A DNA stretch of 64,000 nucleotides from Noviherbaspirillum sp. UKPF54 (GCF_007874125.1 NZ_CP040128.1:1984001-2048000), one strand, 5' to 3'; counted from the first letter of the stretch, positions 47,279 to 57,496 are shown. The notes: generated from the letters alone by a model not told the origin. Program-made: numbers and translations.

Positions 47279-48665
47279 CTTTCACCTCGCGCAGGGCCTT
47301 GTCGTTCATGGCGCGCGCCGTATTGGCGACGACGAGCGGCAGCTCCTCGTCCTTGAGTTGATATGCCGCCGTCTCGCGCTTGAGCTTGAATGCGCGGTCG
47401 ACGAGGTAGTTGCGATTGACCACGTGCAGGTCTTCGGGAACCCGCTGCCCGTTCGCCACGTAATAGACCTTCAACTTCTGGCGGATCACAACGTCCAGCA
47501 CGTTGCCGATGGTCGCCGCCTCGTCGAGCTTTGTGACGATGCAGCCGGCCAGTCCGCCCCCCAGATAGGAGCGCACCACCTCGTTGAGCGTCTCGCCGGT
47601 GGCCGTAGCCGACATGCACAGCAGGCGCTTGACCTCGGTGCCCGCGCCCTGCAGCATCGCAACCTGTTCGGCCACCATCTTGTCGCGCTGGCCGACGCCG
47701 ACCGTGTCGATCAGCACGATGTGCTTGTTCTTGAGTTCGTCGAGGGCGATGCGCAAATCGGTTTCATCCTTCACCGAATGGACCATCACGCCGAGGATCT
47801 TGCCGTAGATGCGCAACTGTTCGTAGGCGCCGATACGATAGCCGTCGGTGGTGATCAGCGCCAACTGCCCGGCGCCGTGCTTCATCACGCAGCGCGCCGC
47901 CAGCTTGGCAGTGGTCGTGGTCTTGCCCACTCCGGTCGGGCCCACCAGGGCGTAGACGCCCCCCTTTTCCAGCAGGTCGCGCTCGTTGTCCATCACCGGC
48001 AGGTTGCGCCCCAAGACCATCCGAATCCAGTTCATCGCCTCTTCCGGCTTTTCCGACGACGGCAGTTTCTCGGCCAACAGACGCGCCAGGCTGGCGGAAA
48101 AACCAGCCGACAGCATCTCGCGCAAGGCCAGGGTCTTGTGCGGCGCGCGGTGCTGCTGCCCGCTCCAGGCGATTTCCGCAAGCTGCTCTTCCAGCATGCC
48201 GCGCATCGAACGGATCTCGCCCATGACCTCGGTGCGAATCTCGCTCATGACTTCCGCCAGCTCGATGGCAGCCGTGTCCTTGAGCGGTGCAGGCGCCGCT
48301 TCCGCGGCAGGCATGCGCTGCGCCGGAGGTTCGGCTTGCGCCTGCACCGGTGTCTGTACCTGAGCCTGAGCCGCGGCCTGAACCTGCGGGCGGGCCGCAG
48401 CCGGCCGGGCAGCCGGCGCCTGCGGCGCTGCGCTCTCGGCCCGGTACTTCGGGGCGGAAAACGCCGCCAGCGTGGATTCCGATAGGGGCTTTTTCTCCAC
48501 GGCTGGTTCCGCGAGCGATGACATGTCTTCCATCGGCAACGCCAGGATTTCGACCTGGCCGTCGACCGTGCGATTGGACAGGATTACCGCATCCGGCCCA
48601 AGCGCTTCGCGTACCAGGCGCCAGGCCTCACGCGAAGTACTCGCAAGGAATTTTTTGACGTTCAT
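47271..48665 (-). CDS. flhF: Flagellar SRP-type GTPase FlhF
   Basis: 464 residues. N-terminal B domain (FLASTSREAWRLVREALGPD), a Pro/Ala/Gln linker (about residues 75-130), then the NG domains: G1 LVGPTGVGKTTTTAKLA, the ITTDGYRIGAYEQLRIYGKI block, G3 IVLIDTVGVGQRD and G4 VTKLDEA. It recruits flagellar assembly to the pole. The G3 motif has Val where most FlhF have Ala. The ATG overlaps the flhA stop (ATGA). Confidence 0.96.
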   Translation of the reverse strand: MNVKKFLASTSREAWRLVREALGPDAVILSNRTVDGQVEILALPMEDMSSLAEPAVEKKPLSESTLAAFSAPKYRAESAAPQAPAARPAAARPQVQAAAQAQVQTPVQAQAEPPAQRMPAAEAAPAPLKDTAAIELAEVMSEIRTEVMGEIRSMRGMLEEQLAEIAWSGQQHRAPHKTLALREMLSAGFSASLARLLAEKLPSSEKPEEAMNWIRMVLGRNLPVMDNERDLLEKGGVYALVGPTGVGKTTTTAKLAARCVMKHGAGQLALITTDGYRIGAYEQLRIYGKILGVMVHSVKDETDLRIALDELKNKHIVLIDTVGVGQRDKMVAEQVAMLQGAGTEVKRLLCMSATATGETLNEVVRSYLGGGLAGCIVTKLDEAATIGNVLDVVIRQKLKVYYVANGQRVPEDLHVVNRNYLVDRAFKLKRETAAYQLKDEELPLVVANTARAMNDKALREVKVG

Positions 48666-50746
48666 GCTTGCCCTCCAACTAGGCTGGTAACTCTAATAGT
48701 CTTTGAATCGGGAAGTTCCGCGTGCGAGAGAACCTTCAGCTGCGGCAGCGCTCGGCGCAGGAAGCGCGACAGCGATGCACGCAGCGGCGCCGGCACCAGC
48801 AGCACCGGCGTCAGGCCCATCTGTTCCTGCTGGCGCGCCGCCTGCTCGGTCTGCATCACCAGCGCATCCGCCAGGCCAGGCTCCATGCCGCCGCCGTCCG
48901 GCCCGCTCGATTGCATTGCCTGCATCAGTAATCGTTCGAGCTTGCTGTCGAGCGCCATCACCGACAATTCGTTCGTCGACGGGAAAATCTGCTGGACGAT
49001 AGCACGGCCCAGCGCGATACGCACCATCGATGTCAGATCCGTTGCATCCTGGCTGTGCGGCGCATGTTCGGCAAGCGTTTCGATGATGGTGCGCATGTCG
49101 CGGATATGCACGCCTTCCGACAACAGGTTCTGCAGCACCTTCTGCAGCGTCGCCAGCGGAATCAGCTTGGGCACCAGGTCCTCCACCAGCTTCGGCGATT
49201 CCTTGCCGAGGTGATCCAGCAGCTGCTGTACTTCCTGGCGGCCGAGCAGATCGGCCGCATGCATCGTGATCACGTGGTTGAGGTGGGTGGCGATGACCGT
49301 ACCGGCATCCACCACGGTGTAGCCCAATGCCTGCGCCTGCTCGCGCAGGCCGGCGTCGATCCAGACCGCCGGCAGGCCGAATGCCGGGTCGGTGGTCGCG
49401 GCGCCCGGCAAGGTGCCGCTGACCATGCCGGGGTTAATGGCCAGGAACTGGCCGATGTGCGATTCGCCACCGCCCACTTCCACGCCTTTCAGGGTAATGC
49501 GATAGGCGGAAGGCCGCAGTTCCAAGTTGTCGCGGATATGCACGGACGGCGGCAGGAAACCGACTTCCTGCGCAAACTTCTTACGGATGCCCTTGATCCG
49601 GCGCAGCAGTTCGCCGCCCTGCGTCTTGTCGACCTGCGGAATGAGACGGTAGCCGACTTCCAGCCCGAGCGTATCGACCGGCACGATGTCCTGCCAGGTC
49701 GCCTCTTCCACTTCAGGCGCCGCAACCGCGGCAGCCGGCTCGGGCTGCTTGGTTTCGGCCTTCTGCGCGCGCTTGCTCATCGCGTGGCCGGCGCCGCCAA
49801 GCGCGGCGGCCAGCAGCAGGAAGGCCAGGTGCGGCATGCCCGGAATGATTCCCAGGCCGCCGATGATGCCGGCGGTGATGTATAAGACCTGCGGCTTGCC
49901 GAACAGCTGGCCCACCAGCTGGCCGCCGATATCCTGCTCGCTGGCCACGCGCGACACGACGGCACCGGCAGCGAGCGAAATGATCAGCGAGGGAATCTGC
50001 GCCACCAGGCCGTCGCCGATGGCCAGCAGCGTGTAATTCTTCAACGCCTGCGAAAAATCGAGGTCGTGCTGCACCATGCCGACCACCAGGCCGCCCACGA
50101 TATTGATAATGGTAACCATGATGCCGGCAACAGCATCACCGCGCACGTATTTGCTGGCACCGTCCATCGCGCCGTAGAACTCGGCTTCCTGCCCCACCTC
50201 GGTGCGGCGGCGGCGCGCTTCCTGCTCGCCGATCAGGCCGGCGTTCAGGTCGGCGTCGATCGCCATCTGCTTGCCCGGCATCGCATCCAGGGCGAAACGC
50301 GCGCCGACTTCCGCGATACGGCCCGCGCCCTTGGTCACGACGACGAAGTTGATGATGGTCAGGATGACGAAGACCACGATACCGACCGCGAAATTCCCGC
50401 CGATCAGGAAGTGGCCGAATGCCTCGATTACCTTGCCCGCGGCGTCCGGTCCGGCATGACCTTCGGTCAGCACCACGCGGGTCGAGGCGACGTTGAGCGA
50501 CAGGCGCAGCATGGTGCTGACGAGGAGCACCATCGGGAATGCCATAAAATCGAGCGGCTTGACAGTGTACAGGCTGGTCAGCAGCACGATGATCGACAGC
50601 GCGATATTGAAGCTGAAGAAGATGTCAAGGACGAATGCCGGCAGCGGCAGCACCATCATCACCAGGATCATGATGATGAGGATCGGCGCCGCCAGCGCCT
50701 TGCTCGATTGCCCGGAAAGCCAGGCCGGCAGTCTCAAGCTGTTCAT
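48662..50746 (-). CDS. flhA: Flagellar export gate protein FlhA
   Basis: 694 residues. Eight membrane segments occupy the first ~320 residues, with the FHIPEP-type loop LLVSTMLRLSLNVASTRVVL, TEGHAGPDAAGKVIEAFGHF and FALDAMPGKQMAIDADLNAG. The cytoplasmic domain contains VSRVASEQDIGG nearby and the docking motifs PAVWIDAGLREQAQALGYTV and VDAGTVIATHLNHVI. It forms the nonameric ring that selects substrates. It overlaps flhB upstream and flhF downstream. Confidence 0.97.
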   Translation of the reverse strand: MNSLRLPAWLSGQSSKALAAPILIIMILVMMVLPLPAFVLDIFFSFNIALSIIVLLTSLYTVKPLDFMAFPMVLLVSTMLRLSLNVASTRVVLTEGHAGPDAAGKVIEAFGHFLIGGNFAVGIVVFVILTIINFVVVTKGAGRIAEVGARFALDAMPGKQMAIDADLNAGLIGEQEARRRRTEVGQEAEFYGAMDGASKYVRGDAVAGIMVTIINIVGGLVVGMVQHDLDFSQALKNYTLLAIGDGLVAQIPSLIISLAAGAVVSRVASEQDIGGQLVGQLFGKPQVLYITAGIIGGLGIIPGMPHLAFLLLAAALGGAGHAMSKRAQKAETKQPEPAAAVAAPEVEEATWQDIVPVDTLGLEVGYRLIPQVDKTQGGELLRRIKGIRKKFAQEVGFLPPSVHIRDNLELRPSAYRITLKGVEVGGGESHIGQFLAINPGMVSGTLPGAATTDPAFGLPAVWIDAGLREQAQALGYTVVDAGTVIATHLNHVITMHAADLLGRQEVQQLLDHLGKESPKLVEDLVPKLIPLATLQKVLQNLLSEGVHIRDMRTIIETLAEHAPHSQDATDLTSMVRIALGRAIVQQIFPSTNELSVMALDSKLERLLMQAMQSSGPDGGGMEPGLADALVMQTEQAARQQEQMGLTPVLLVPAPLRASLSRFLRRALPQLKVLSHAELPDSKTIRVTSLVGGQA

Positions 50747-51915
50747 TGAGTCAATCCATTATCCGTTTTCTTTTGCGCGGCCGGATTGAGCGGGTCGAGC
50801 TGCGCGGGAACATCCAGGTCGTCCGGCACGTCGGGCCGCACGCCGCCGCGAGCATTGTATGCACGCAACTGGAACACATAGGCCAGCACCTCGGCCACAG
50901 CGGTATACAAGCCCTCGGGTATCTCGTCGCCCAAGTCGGTGTGGGTGTACAGCGCGCGCGCCAGCGGCGGCGCTTCCAGCAGCGGCACGTTGTGCTCGGC
51001 GGCGAGCTCGCGGATCTTGGCCGCGACCTCGTCGGCGCCCTTGGCGATCACCTTCGGCGCGCGCATCTTGCCGTCGGCGTATTTCAGCGCCACCGCATAG
51101 TGGGTCGGGTTGGTCACCACGACGTCCGCGGTCGGTACTTCGGACATCATGCGGCGCTTGGCCATCTCGCGCTGCATCTGGCGGATCTTGGCCTTGATGT
51201 GCGGATCGCCGTCCGATTCCTTGGCTTCCTGACGCACTTCTTCGCGCGTCATCTTCAGCTTGTTGGCGTAATGCCAAAGCTGGTAGGGCACGTCAATCGC
51301 AGCAATGACAACCAGGCTGCCGACGATCGTCAGAAAACCGGTCAGCATCAAGTGGGCAAGGTGCGGCCCGCCCGTCTTCGGCGGATCCATCGTCAGCGCC
51401 AGCACCGAATCGATCTGGCTGGAGATGACCAGCCAGGACACGGTGCCGACCACGAGCGTCTTGATGATGGACTTCACCAACTCAACCCCGGAATGGGCGG
51501 AAACAAGGTTGCTCAAGCCCTTCATGGGGTTGAGTCGCCCAAAGTTTGGTTGCAGCGCCTTACCGCTGAACAGCCAGCCGCCGATCAGCAGCGGGGAAAT
51601 GACGGCGACGAGCATCAGCAAGCCGGCAAAGGGAGCGAATCCGATCAGCAGATCGAAAATATCCGTGCTCAGCCGCGCGACAAGCAGGTTGAAGTCGAAC
51701 GCCTGCTCCCGCTCGAATGACAGTCCGGAAATGAGCATGCGATTGAGGCGGACAACGAGGTTGTCGCCCAACACCCAGAAGCCGAGGCCAGCCGCCAGCA
51801 GAACCGTGCATGTGGCAAGCTCGCGCGAGCGCGGTACATCGCCCTCCTCGCGTGCTTGCTCAAGTCGCCGGGGCGACGCTGATTCTGTTTTTTCGAGATC
51901 GCTGTCTTCGGCCAT
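50743..51915 (-). CDS. flhB: Flagellar export switch protein FlhB
   Basis: 390 residues. N-terminal ESASPRRLEQAREEGDVPRS, four membrane helices, then the cytoplasmic tail with the autocleavage motif NPTHYAVALKYADGK at about residue 270. The tail ends DLDVPAQLDPLNPAAQKKTD. Cleavage between Asn and Pro allows the switch from hook to filament export under FliK control. The gene follows an EAL/HDOD gene, with a terminator in between. Confidence 0.97.
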   Translation of the reverse strand: MAEDSDLEKTESASPRRLEQAREEGDVPRSRELATCTVLLAAGLGFWVLGDNLVVRLNRMLISGLSFEREQAFDFNLLVARLSTDIFDLLIGFAPFAGLLMLVAVISPLLIGGWLFSGKALQPNFGRLNPMKGLSNLVSAHSGVELVKSIIKTLVVGTVSWLVISSQIDSVLALTMDPPKTGGPHLAHLMLTGFLTIVGSLVVIAAIDVPYQLWHYANKLKMTREEVRQEAKESDGDPHIKAKIRQMQREMAKRRMMSEVPTADVVVTNPTHYAVALKYADGKMRAPKVIAKGADEVAAKIRELAAEHNVPLLEAPPLARALYTHTDLGDEIPEGLYTAVAEVLAYVFQLRAYNARGGVRPDVPDDLDVPAQLDPLNPAAQKKTDNGLTQ

Positions 51916-52011
51916 CGCCGACTCCTGTCAAGCCCGCCCGGCGCCAGACTGACGCACTGAGGGACCATCAGGCACGATTATTGGCCAGAAGGCGGCAACC
52001 CTATCGGGGGA

Positions 52012-52051
52012 ACAAGAGAGAAAACCCCCCGCTTTTCGACGCAGCGGGAGG
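52012..52051 (-). terminator. Rho-independent terminator after the EAL/HDOD gene
   Basis: On the minus strand CCTCCCGCT (52051-52043) pairs with AGCGGGGGG (52033-52025), nine pairs with one G-T, around a 9-base loop, then TTTTCTCTCTT. It lies about 20 bp after the EAL/HDOD stop and separates that unit from flhB. Confidence 0.8.
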
Positions 52052-52069
52052 CTCGGTGGGCGGGACGGG

Positions 52070-53272
52070 TTACAGGTGCAGAGTTTGCGCCCACGCCAGG
52101 GCGGACAAATGCGACTGATTCACCTGCAATGCGCTGATGCACAACGCGCCGGCCATCGACTCGATATCCGAGGTCTTCGATTCGCAAGCCTCGGCCAGCG
52201 CAATGAACGGGCCGTAGATCCCCTCCCTCGCTAGCAGGGCTTCCGACACCGCGCCGGAAAGTTGAACTTTTTCCAACACCTCTTCCATCGGGATGCCCAG
52301 CAGGCGGTCGAGCAAGGAAAACATGCCGACCACAAACAGGTTTTCAGCCTCGCTCTTCGGCAGATAGCCTTGCCCGAGAAGTTCGGCGAAGCGCCCGCGG
52401 ATGACCGCCGTCTGCATCAGCACGGGGGAATAGCCGGTGGTGGTGGCGGTTGCCATCAGCAGCGCCAGCCAGCGGTACAGCGGGGAATAGCCCAGCAGCG
52501 TTACCGCATGCTTGAGGGATTGAATCTCGCAGCCAAGCCCGAATCCGGCCGAATTAATGTAGCGCAGCAGCTTGTACGAAATGGCGGCGTCGTGTTTTAG
52601 CACGCTTTCGAGCTGCCTGACGTCGGCGCCCTTTTTCACCATGTCCATCAGTTGCAGGATCATGGTCTGCGCCGGGTTGAGCTCCTTGGCGCGACTGCCC
52701 GCTCGCGGCGCCAGATGCATCGTGCCGGCGAACGATTGCAGCCCCATGGACGCGCACAGATCGAACTGCGTCCAGTCGCCGACATCGCGCGCGACGAGCT
52801 GCATAGACGGCAAGTCAAACGCTCGCCACTGCCGCACCTGATCGGCAAAATCGCTTGCCGCGGCCGAGATTTCGACATGTGTGACAAACGAAAGCAGGCT
52901 CTGGTCGATCGTCGCCGGATGAGCTTCGCGCAGCGAAATGCGATATCCCTGCGCACCGCAGGTCTTGAGCACCGTTACGGCATCGGCATCGGCCAGCTCA
53001 GGCGCGCGCACGGCCAGCACGGTGCGCTTCTTCGGCAAGCCGGAAAATGCATTGGTCTTCACCAATTCGACAGGGGCCGCCAGAAACAGCAAATGCTCGC
53101 CAAGCAGCGCTTCAGTCTCCATGCCGCTGACCTGCTTGACGACGAAATCGGCCAGCGCATGCGCCTCGTCTTCGCTCGAATCATCCGGATGCTGCCAGCC
53201 GAGCTCGTAGCCGAGAACCCCCTCCTGCGGATTGAGCAGCGGCTCCCTGACAATGAATTTCTCTTCTTGCAT
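52070..53272 (-). CDS. EAL-derived / HDOD domain signalling protein (YuxH-like)
   Basis: 400 residues. The N-terminal half is a degenerate EAL domain: the start reads LNPQEGVLGYELGWQ, lacking the Arg of an active ExLxR motif, and the metal-binding acidic residues are not apparent. The C-terminal half (about residues 200-400) is an HDOD domain (VLKHDAAISYKLLRYINSAG, VTLLGYSPLYRWLALLM, GMFSLLDRLLGIPMEEVLEK). No catalytic activity is expected. The position between cheZ and flhB suggests a c-di-GMP-free regulatory scaffold for chemotaxis or flagella, role unknown. Confidence 0.85.
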   Translation of the reverse strand: MQEEKFIVREPLLNPQEGVLGYELGWQHPDDSSEDEAHALADFVVKQVSGMETEALLGEHLLFLAAPVELVKTNAFSGLPKKRTVLAVRAPELADADAVTVLKTCGAQGYRISLREAHPATIDQSLLSFVTHVEISAAASDFADQVRQWRAFDLPSMQLVARDVGDWTQFDLCASMGLQSFAGTMHLAPRAGSRAKELNPAQTMILQLMDMVKKGADVRQLESVLKHDAAISYKLLRYINSAGFGLGCEIQSLKHAVTLLGYSPLYRWLALLMATATTTGYSPVLMQTAVIRGRFAELLGQGYLPKSEAENLFVVGMFSLLDRLLGIPMEEVLEKVQLSGAVSEALLAREGIYGPFIALAEACESKTSDIESMAGALCISALQVNQSHLSALAWAQTLHL

Positions 53273-53307
53273 GACTTTCTAAAACACGTTTATGCGCGGC
53301 CGGCCTG

Positions 53308-53952
53308 TCAGAACCCCAGGCTGCCCAGCAGATCGTCCACCTGCTCCTGACCGGCGACGACGTCAGGATTGCCTTCCGGGTTGATCTGCGGGCCGTTCAG
53401 CAATCCGGAACCTGCATCGCGCCGCATTTCCGGCGGCGCGTAATCGATCAGGAGCTGGACCAGCTGCTGTTCGATGCCGTGGGCAAGCTCGGTCACCTTC
53501 TTGATCACCTGGCCGGTCAGATCCTGGAAATCCTGGGCCATCATGATAGTCAGCAGCTGCTGCTTGGTGGTGCCGGCGTCGCTCCTTACCTGCTCCAGGA
53601 AGGATAGGGTTTGCGCTGCCATGGCACGATAGCGCTCATCCGCATCGGGGCTTTGCAGCAATTCCTGCCATGCAGCGGCCAGCGTCCCTGCGCCGGCATC
53701 CATGCCCTCCTGCAGCGGGGTGGCGACGTCGGTTGCATTAAGCACGCGCTGCGCTGCCTGCTCAGTCATCTTGGCGACATAGCTCAGGCGATCCCTGGCC
53801 GTCGGCATCTCATAAGCGGCTTTTTCGATCAGCTTGTCGAAGCCCAGAGCGCGCAGATTCTGATGCAGGGCGCGGGTCATTTGGCCGATGCGCGCGAGCA
53901 CCTCTTCCTGCTGCACAGCCACTTCGCCGCCCTGATGGCGCGGATTGTCCAT
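53308..53952 (-). CDS. cheZ: CheY-P phosphatase CheZ
   Basis: 214 residues. Long helical hairpin with the catalytic segment MAQDFQDLTGQVIKKV, whose Gln in DLTGQ is the phosphatase residue, followed by the disordered linker and the C-terminal CheY-binding peptide VDDLLGSLGF. It dephosphorylates CheY-P to end a signal. The start lies 1 bp after the cheY stop. Confidence 0.96.
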   Translation of the reverse strand: MDNPRHQGGEVAVQQEEVLARIGQMTRALHQNLRALGFDKLIEKAAYEMPTARDRLSYVAKMTEQAAQRVLNATDVATPLQEGMDAGAGTLAAAWQELLQSPDADERYRAMAAQTLSFLEQVRSDAGTTKQQLLTIMMAQDFQDLTGQVIKKVTELAHGIEQQLVQLLIDYAPPEMRRDAGSGLLNGPQINPEGNPDVVAGQEQVDDLLGSLGF

Positions 53953-53953
53953 G

Positions 53954-54349
53954 TCAGCCCGCCGCTTCCAGCTTCTCGAAGATCTTCGCTAGCTTTTCGT
54001 CAAGCGTGGCAGCGGTAAAGGGCTTAACGACGTAGCCGTTGGCGCCGGCCTGCGCGGCGGCGATGATGTTTTCCTTCTTGGCCTCGGCGGTCACCATCAG
54101 GACCGGAAGCTTGGCCAGCGCCGCGTCGGCGCGGATATTCTGCAGCATCGTCAGGCCGTCCATCACGGGCATGTTCCAGTCGGTGATGACGAAATCGAAC
54201 TGCTCGCTTCGGAGTTTCGCAAGCGCCATGGCACCGTCTTCCGCTTCGTCCACGTTTGAATACCCCAATTCTTTGAGCAGATTGCGGACGATACGACGCA
54301 TCGTCGAAAAGTCGTCAACAATCAAGAATTTCGTTTTCGGGTCAGCCAT
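53954..54349 (-). CDS. cheY: Chemotaxis response regulator CheY
   Basis: 131 residues. [20 protein letters not shown] carries the acidic pocket (DD), [14 protein letters not shown] holds the phosphorylated Asp near residue 59, [20 protein letters not shown] the conserved Thr, and [12 protein letters not shown] the Lys. CheY-P binds FliM to reverse rotation. It forms a tight pair with cheZ. A 200-bp gap to cheB upstream may hold a promoter. Confidence 0.97.
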   Translation of the reverse strand: MADPKTKFLIVDDFSTMRRIVRNLLKELGYSNVDEAEDGAMALAKLRSEQFDFVITDWNMPVMDGLTMLQNIRADAALAKLPVLMVTAEAKKENIIAAAQAGANGYVVKPFTAATLDEKLAKIFEKLEAAG

Positions 54350-54549
54350 GAATCACTCCAATATTCCTTAAACGCGTTATCGAGCCCGCCCAACGATCAT
54401 CCTCGGATGCGATCGGCTGGCCGAGTCCTAACATAAACAAACCTTACTCTATTATGCACCTTGTCATCGGCGGCAGCAGTCATCTTCCGAAGAAAATGCG
54501 CGGCCTGCGCTGACCATCCCGATTTTCCTGCAACCGGCGCAAGCCGCGG

Positions 54550-55626
54550 TCACACCCGCAGCGCGCGGCTGCTGTGGGTGGCAAGATAATCCATCACCAT
54601 CCCCGGCAATGCGCTGAGCGCTCCGACTTCGTGCGCCGCGCCGACCGCAATCGCTTCGCGCGGCATGCCGAACACGACGCAGGACGCTTCGTCCTGCGCG
54701 AAATTGTAGGCGCCCGCGTTTTTCATCTCCAGCATGCCGGCCGCGCCATCCTTGCCCATGCCGGTCAGGATCACGCCCACCGCGTTCTTGCCGGCGCAGC
54801 GTGCGGCTGACGAAAACAGCACGTCGACCGACGGACGATGCCGATTGACCGGCGGCCCCTGGTCGAGCTGCGTCACGTAGTTCGCACCGCTGCGTGCCAG
54901 CAGCAGATGCGAATGTCCCGGCGCGATGAATGCGTGACCGGGCAGCACGCGCTCGCCGCCGGCGGCTTCCTGCACCGTGATCTTGCACAGGCTGTCCAAG
55001 CGCTTTGCGAACGAGCGGGTGAACCCTTCAGGCATGTGCTGCGTGATCAGTATCCCCGGGCAGTCGGACGGCATCTGCATCAGGAATTCCTTGATCGCTT
55101 CGGTGCCGCCGGTGGACGCGCCGATGATGATGAGCTTCTCGCTACTGGTGAGCGGATTGCGGATCAGCGGCAGCTCCGTTCCGGCCACCTTGTTCGTGTC
55201 GGCATGAACGATGGTGCGCGGCTTGACGCGCGCCTTGGCCGCGGCCCGGATCTTGTCGGCGATCAGTTCGGTGTATTCGAGCATGCCGCTCTGGATCGAC
55301 AGCTTGGGCTTGGTCACGAAATCGACCGCCCCCAGCTCCAGCGCGCGCAGGGTGATTTCCGATCCGCGCTCGGTCAGCGAGGAGACCATCACGACCGGCA
55401 TCGGGCGCAGGCGCATCAGCTTTTCGAGAAAGTCCAGCCCGTCCATGCGCGGCATTTCCACATCCAGCGTCAGCACGTCTGGATTGGTCTGCTTGATCAG
55501 ATCGCGCGCGACGATCGGATCGGGCGCCACGCCGACCACTTCCATGTCCGGCTGGCTGCCGATGATTTCCTTCATGACGCTGCGGATCAGGGCCGAGTCG
55601 TCGACGATCAACACTTTCGTTTTCAT
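54550..55626 (-). CDS. cheB: Chemotaxis methylesterase/deamidase CheB
   Basis: 358 residues. An N-terminal receiver ([40 protein letters not shown]) is linked to a methylesterase domain with the catalytic Ser in [12 protein letters not shown], His in [14 protein letters not shown] and Asp near [15 protein letters not shown]. It removes receptor methyl groups as adaptation feedback when phosphorylated by CheA. cheD lies 42 bp upstream. Confidence 0.97.
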   Translation of the reverse strand: MKTKVLIVDDSALIRSVMKEIIGSQPDMEVVGVAPDPIVARDLIKQTNPDVLTLDVEMPRMDGLDFLEKLMRLRPMPVVMVSSLTERGSEITLRALELGAVDFVTKPKLSIQSGMLEYTELIADKIRAAAKARVKPRTIVHADTNKVAGTELPLIRNPLTSSEKLIIIGASTGGTEAIKEFLMQMPSDCPGILITQHMPEGFTRSFAKRLDSLCKITVQEAAGGERVLPGHAFIAPGHSHLLLARSGANYVTQLDQGPPVNRHRPSVDVLFSSAARCAGKNAVGVILTGMGKDGAAGMLEMKNAGAYNFAQDEASCVVFGMPREAIAVGAAHEVGALSALPGMVMDYLATHSSRALRV

Positions 55627-55668
55627 GATGCGTGCTTTCCGGGATGTGCTCTGTAAGCCGATATCGAC

Positions 55669-56280
55669 TCAACCGAACAGTTCGACGTCGCCAGACACAG
55701 GAGTCGTCTGGAGGCGGCTGGCGTAGTCCTGCTCCCGATTTACCAATGTATTGTTGTTCAGCTGCTTGAGTTTCTTGACCAGCACTTTACCGCTGCGCGG
55801 GAAAAAATACACCTTGCGCGGATAGATGTCGTTCAGGTCTTCGGCCACGATGCGGATATTCTCGGCGCGCAGATAACCACGCACGAACTGGGCGTTGCGC
55901 TCGCCGACATTGATCGCGATGAATCCGCGCAGGACGTTGCCGCCCCCGAACACCTTGGCTTCCAGGTTTTCCCTGCGGGCGCCTGCTTTCAGCAGATCGT
56001 TGATCAACACTTCCATCGCGTAGGTGCCGTAGCGCATCGACGCCGATACCGGGCTGTCGGCGTCTCCGCCGCCATCCGGCAGCATGAAATGATTCATCCC
56101 CCCGATGCCGGTGACGCGGTCGCGGATGCAGGCCGACACGCAGGAACCGAGCACGGTGACGATCATCATGTCCTTGCAGGTGTAGTAATACTCGCCCGGC
56201 AAAATCTTCGCCGCGTCGCAGTCAAAGGTCCGGTCGTAATAGACGTTCGTCGCAAAATGTTCTTCGATTGCGTAGCTCAT
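55669..56280 (-). CDS. cheD: Chemoreceptor glutamine deamidase CheD
   Basis: 203 residues. The catalytic Cys lies in VTVLGSCVSACIRDRVTGIG, the His in GGMNHFMLPDG, and GTYAMEVLINDLLKAGARRE completes the fold. It deamidates receptor glutamines in the cytoplasm. The start overlaps the cheR stop (ATGA), and CheB follows, the usual cheR-cheD-cheB order. Confidence 0.96.
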   Translation of the reverse strand: MSYAIEEHFATNVYYDRTFDCDAAKILPGEYYYTCKDMMIVTVLGSCVSACIRDRVTGIGGMNHFMLPDGGGDADSPVSASMRYGTYAMEVLINDLLKAGARRENLEAKVFGGGNVLRGFIAINVGERNAQFVRGYLRAENIRIVAEDLNDIYPRKVYFFPRSGKVLVKKLKQLNNNTLVNREQDYASRLQTTPVSGDVELFG

Positions 56281-57170
56281 AATTCTTTCTCAAGCCGGCG
56301 CGGCGGCGTCTGGCGCCCGGCCGCGCGATGCGGGTCCAACTCGTACACGGTTTTGCCGCGCAGCTTGAACGCATCGGATACATACAGAAAATTTTCGGAG
56401 TGCCCCGCAAACAGCAGCGCGTCCGGCTTCATCAGCGGCACGAAGCGCGACAGGATTTTACTTTGCGTGGGCTTGTCGAAATAGATCATCACGTTGCGGC
56501 AGAAGATCGCATCGAACTGGCCTGAAATCGGCCAGCTGTCGGCCAGCAGGTTCAATTGCTTGAACGTCACCATCTCGCGCAGTTCCGACCGCACCCGCAC
56601 CAGCCCATCCTGCTGGCCCTTCCCCTTCAGGAAAAAGCGCCGGGCGCGATCCGGCTCCATCTTGTCGAGCCGGTCGAGGGCGTAGATGCCCGCGGAAGCC
56701 GTGTTGAGCACGTTGGTGTCGATGTCGGTGGCGATGATATGCGCCTGCGGCGCCATCGTGCCCAGCGCCTCGCACAGCGTCATTGCGATCGAATACGGCT
56801 CTTCGCCGGTGGAACTGGCGCAACACCAGATCGAAATCGGTTCCTTCCTGCCGCGTACATGGTCTGCAAGAATCGGAAAGTGATGCGCTTCGCGGAAAAA
56901 GCTGGTCAGGTTGGTCGTGAGCGCATTGGTGAATGCCTCCCACTCGCTGTCGTCGCCCTTGTTCTCCAGCGCATCGAGATAAGCCTGAAAGGAACGGATG
57001 CCGGTGGCGCGCAAGCGGCGCGCCAGGCGGCTGTAAACCATCTCCTGCTTGCTTTCGGCGAGCGCAATACCGGCCCGTTTATAAATCAGGTCCCTGACCC
57101 GGTCAAAGTCGCGAGCGGTGAACTCGAACTCCTTGGCGGCATCTGACTTGATTGGTCTCACTGAATTCAT
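56277..57170 (-). CDS. cheR: Chemotaxis methyltransferase CheR
   Basis: 297 residues. A helical N-domain (FDRVRDLIYKRAGIALAESK) precedes the SAM-binding domain with WCCASSTGEEPYSIAMTLCE, the TDIDTNVL acidic turn and FDAIFCRNVMIYFDKPTQSK. It methylates receptor glutamates. The two receptors encoded upstream end in DWEEF, a WxxF-type tether that CheR of this class can bind. The 326-bp gap to the receptor gene may hold its own promoter. Confidence 0.96.
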   Translation of the reverse strand: MNSVRPIKSDAAKEFEFTARDFDRVRDLIYKRAGIALAESKQEMVYSRLARRLRATGIRSFQAYLDALENKGDDSEWEAFTNALTTNLTSFFREAHHFPILADHVRGRKEPISIWCCASSTGEEPYSIAMTLCEALGTMAPQAHIIATDIDTNVLNTASAGIYALDRLDKMEPDRARRFFLKGKGQQDGLVRVRSELREMVTFKQLNLLADSWPISGQFDAIFCRNVMIYFDKPTQSKILSRFVPLMKPDALLFAGHSENFLYVSDAFKLRGKTVYELDPHRAAGRQTPPRRLEKEL

Positions 57171-57496
57171 CTCGCCGAACTACTTTCCCTGTTTCGCACT
57201 GCCGGCAGTCGCCCGGATGCAATCCGGCGCCGCCTCCCTGTCCAGATCGGACCATGTCCCGAATTATGATTGTCCGGAACATGACATCATCAAAAGAAAA
57301 GAGCCGCATTACCCTGCCTGTTAGGAAAAAGACGGGCGTTTTCCACTTTTTGGCGCAATACGATGCCCGAAAGCGGAAGGTTCGGTGCATCCCACGGCGG
57401 CCCTACCGTCCTGCTCACGTACGCATATTACCTTAAGGCAATCAAATAAAGGTGCCTGTACACGCCGTCTGGCCCAACGCGACATAGCCGCCAAGC
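57171..57496 (-). other. 326-bp gap between mcp1 and cheR
   Basis: No convincing gene and no clear sigma-28 site on the minus strand. A short GGCA...TGCC inverted repeat near 57438-57458 sits downstream of the receptor gene but is too weak to call a terminator. The region probably holds the cheR leader. Confidence 0.4.
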
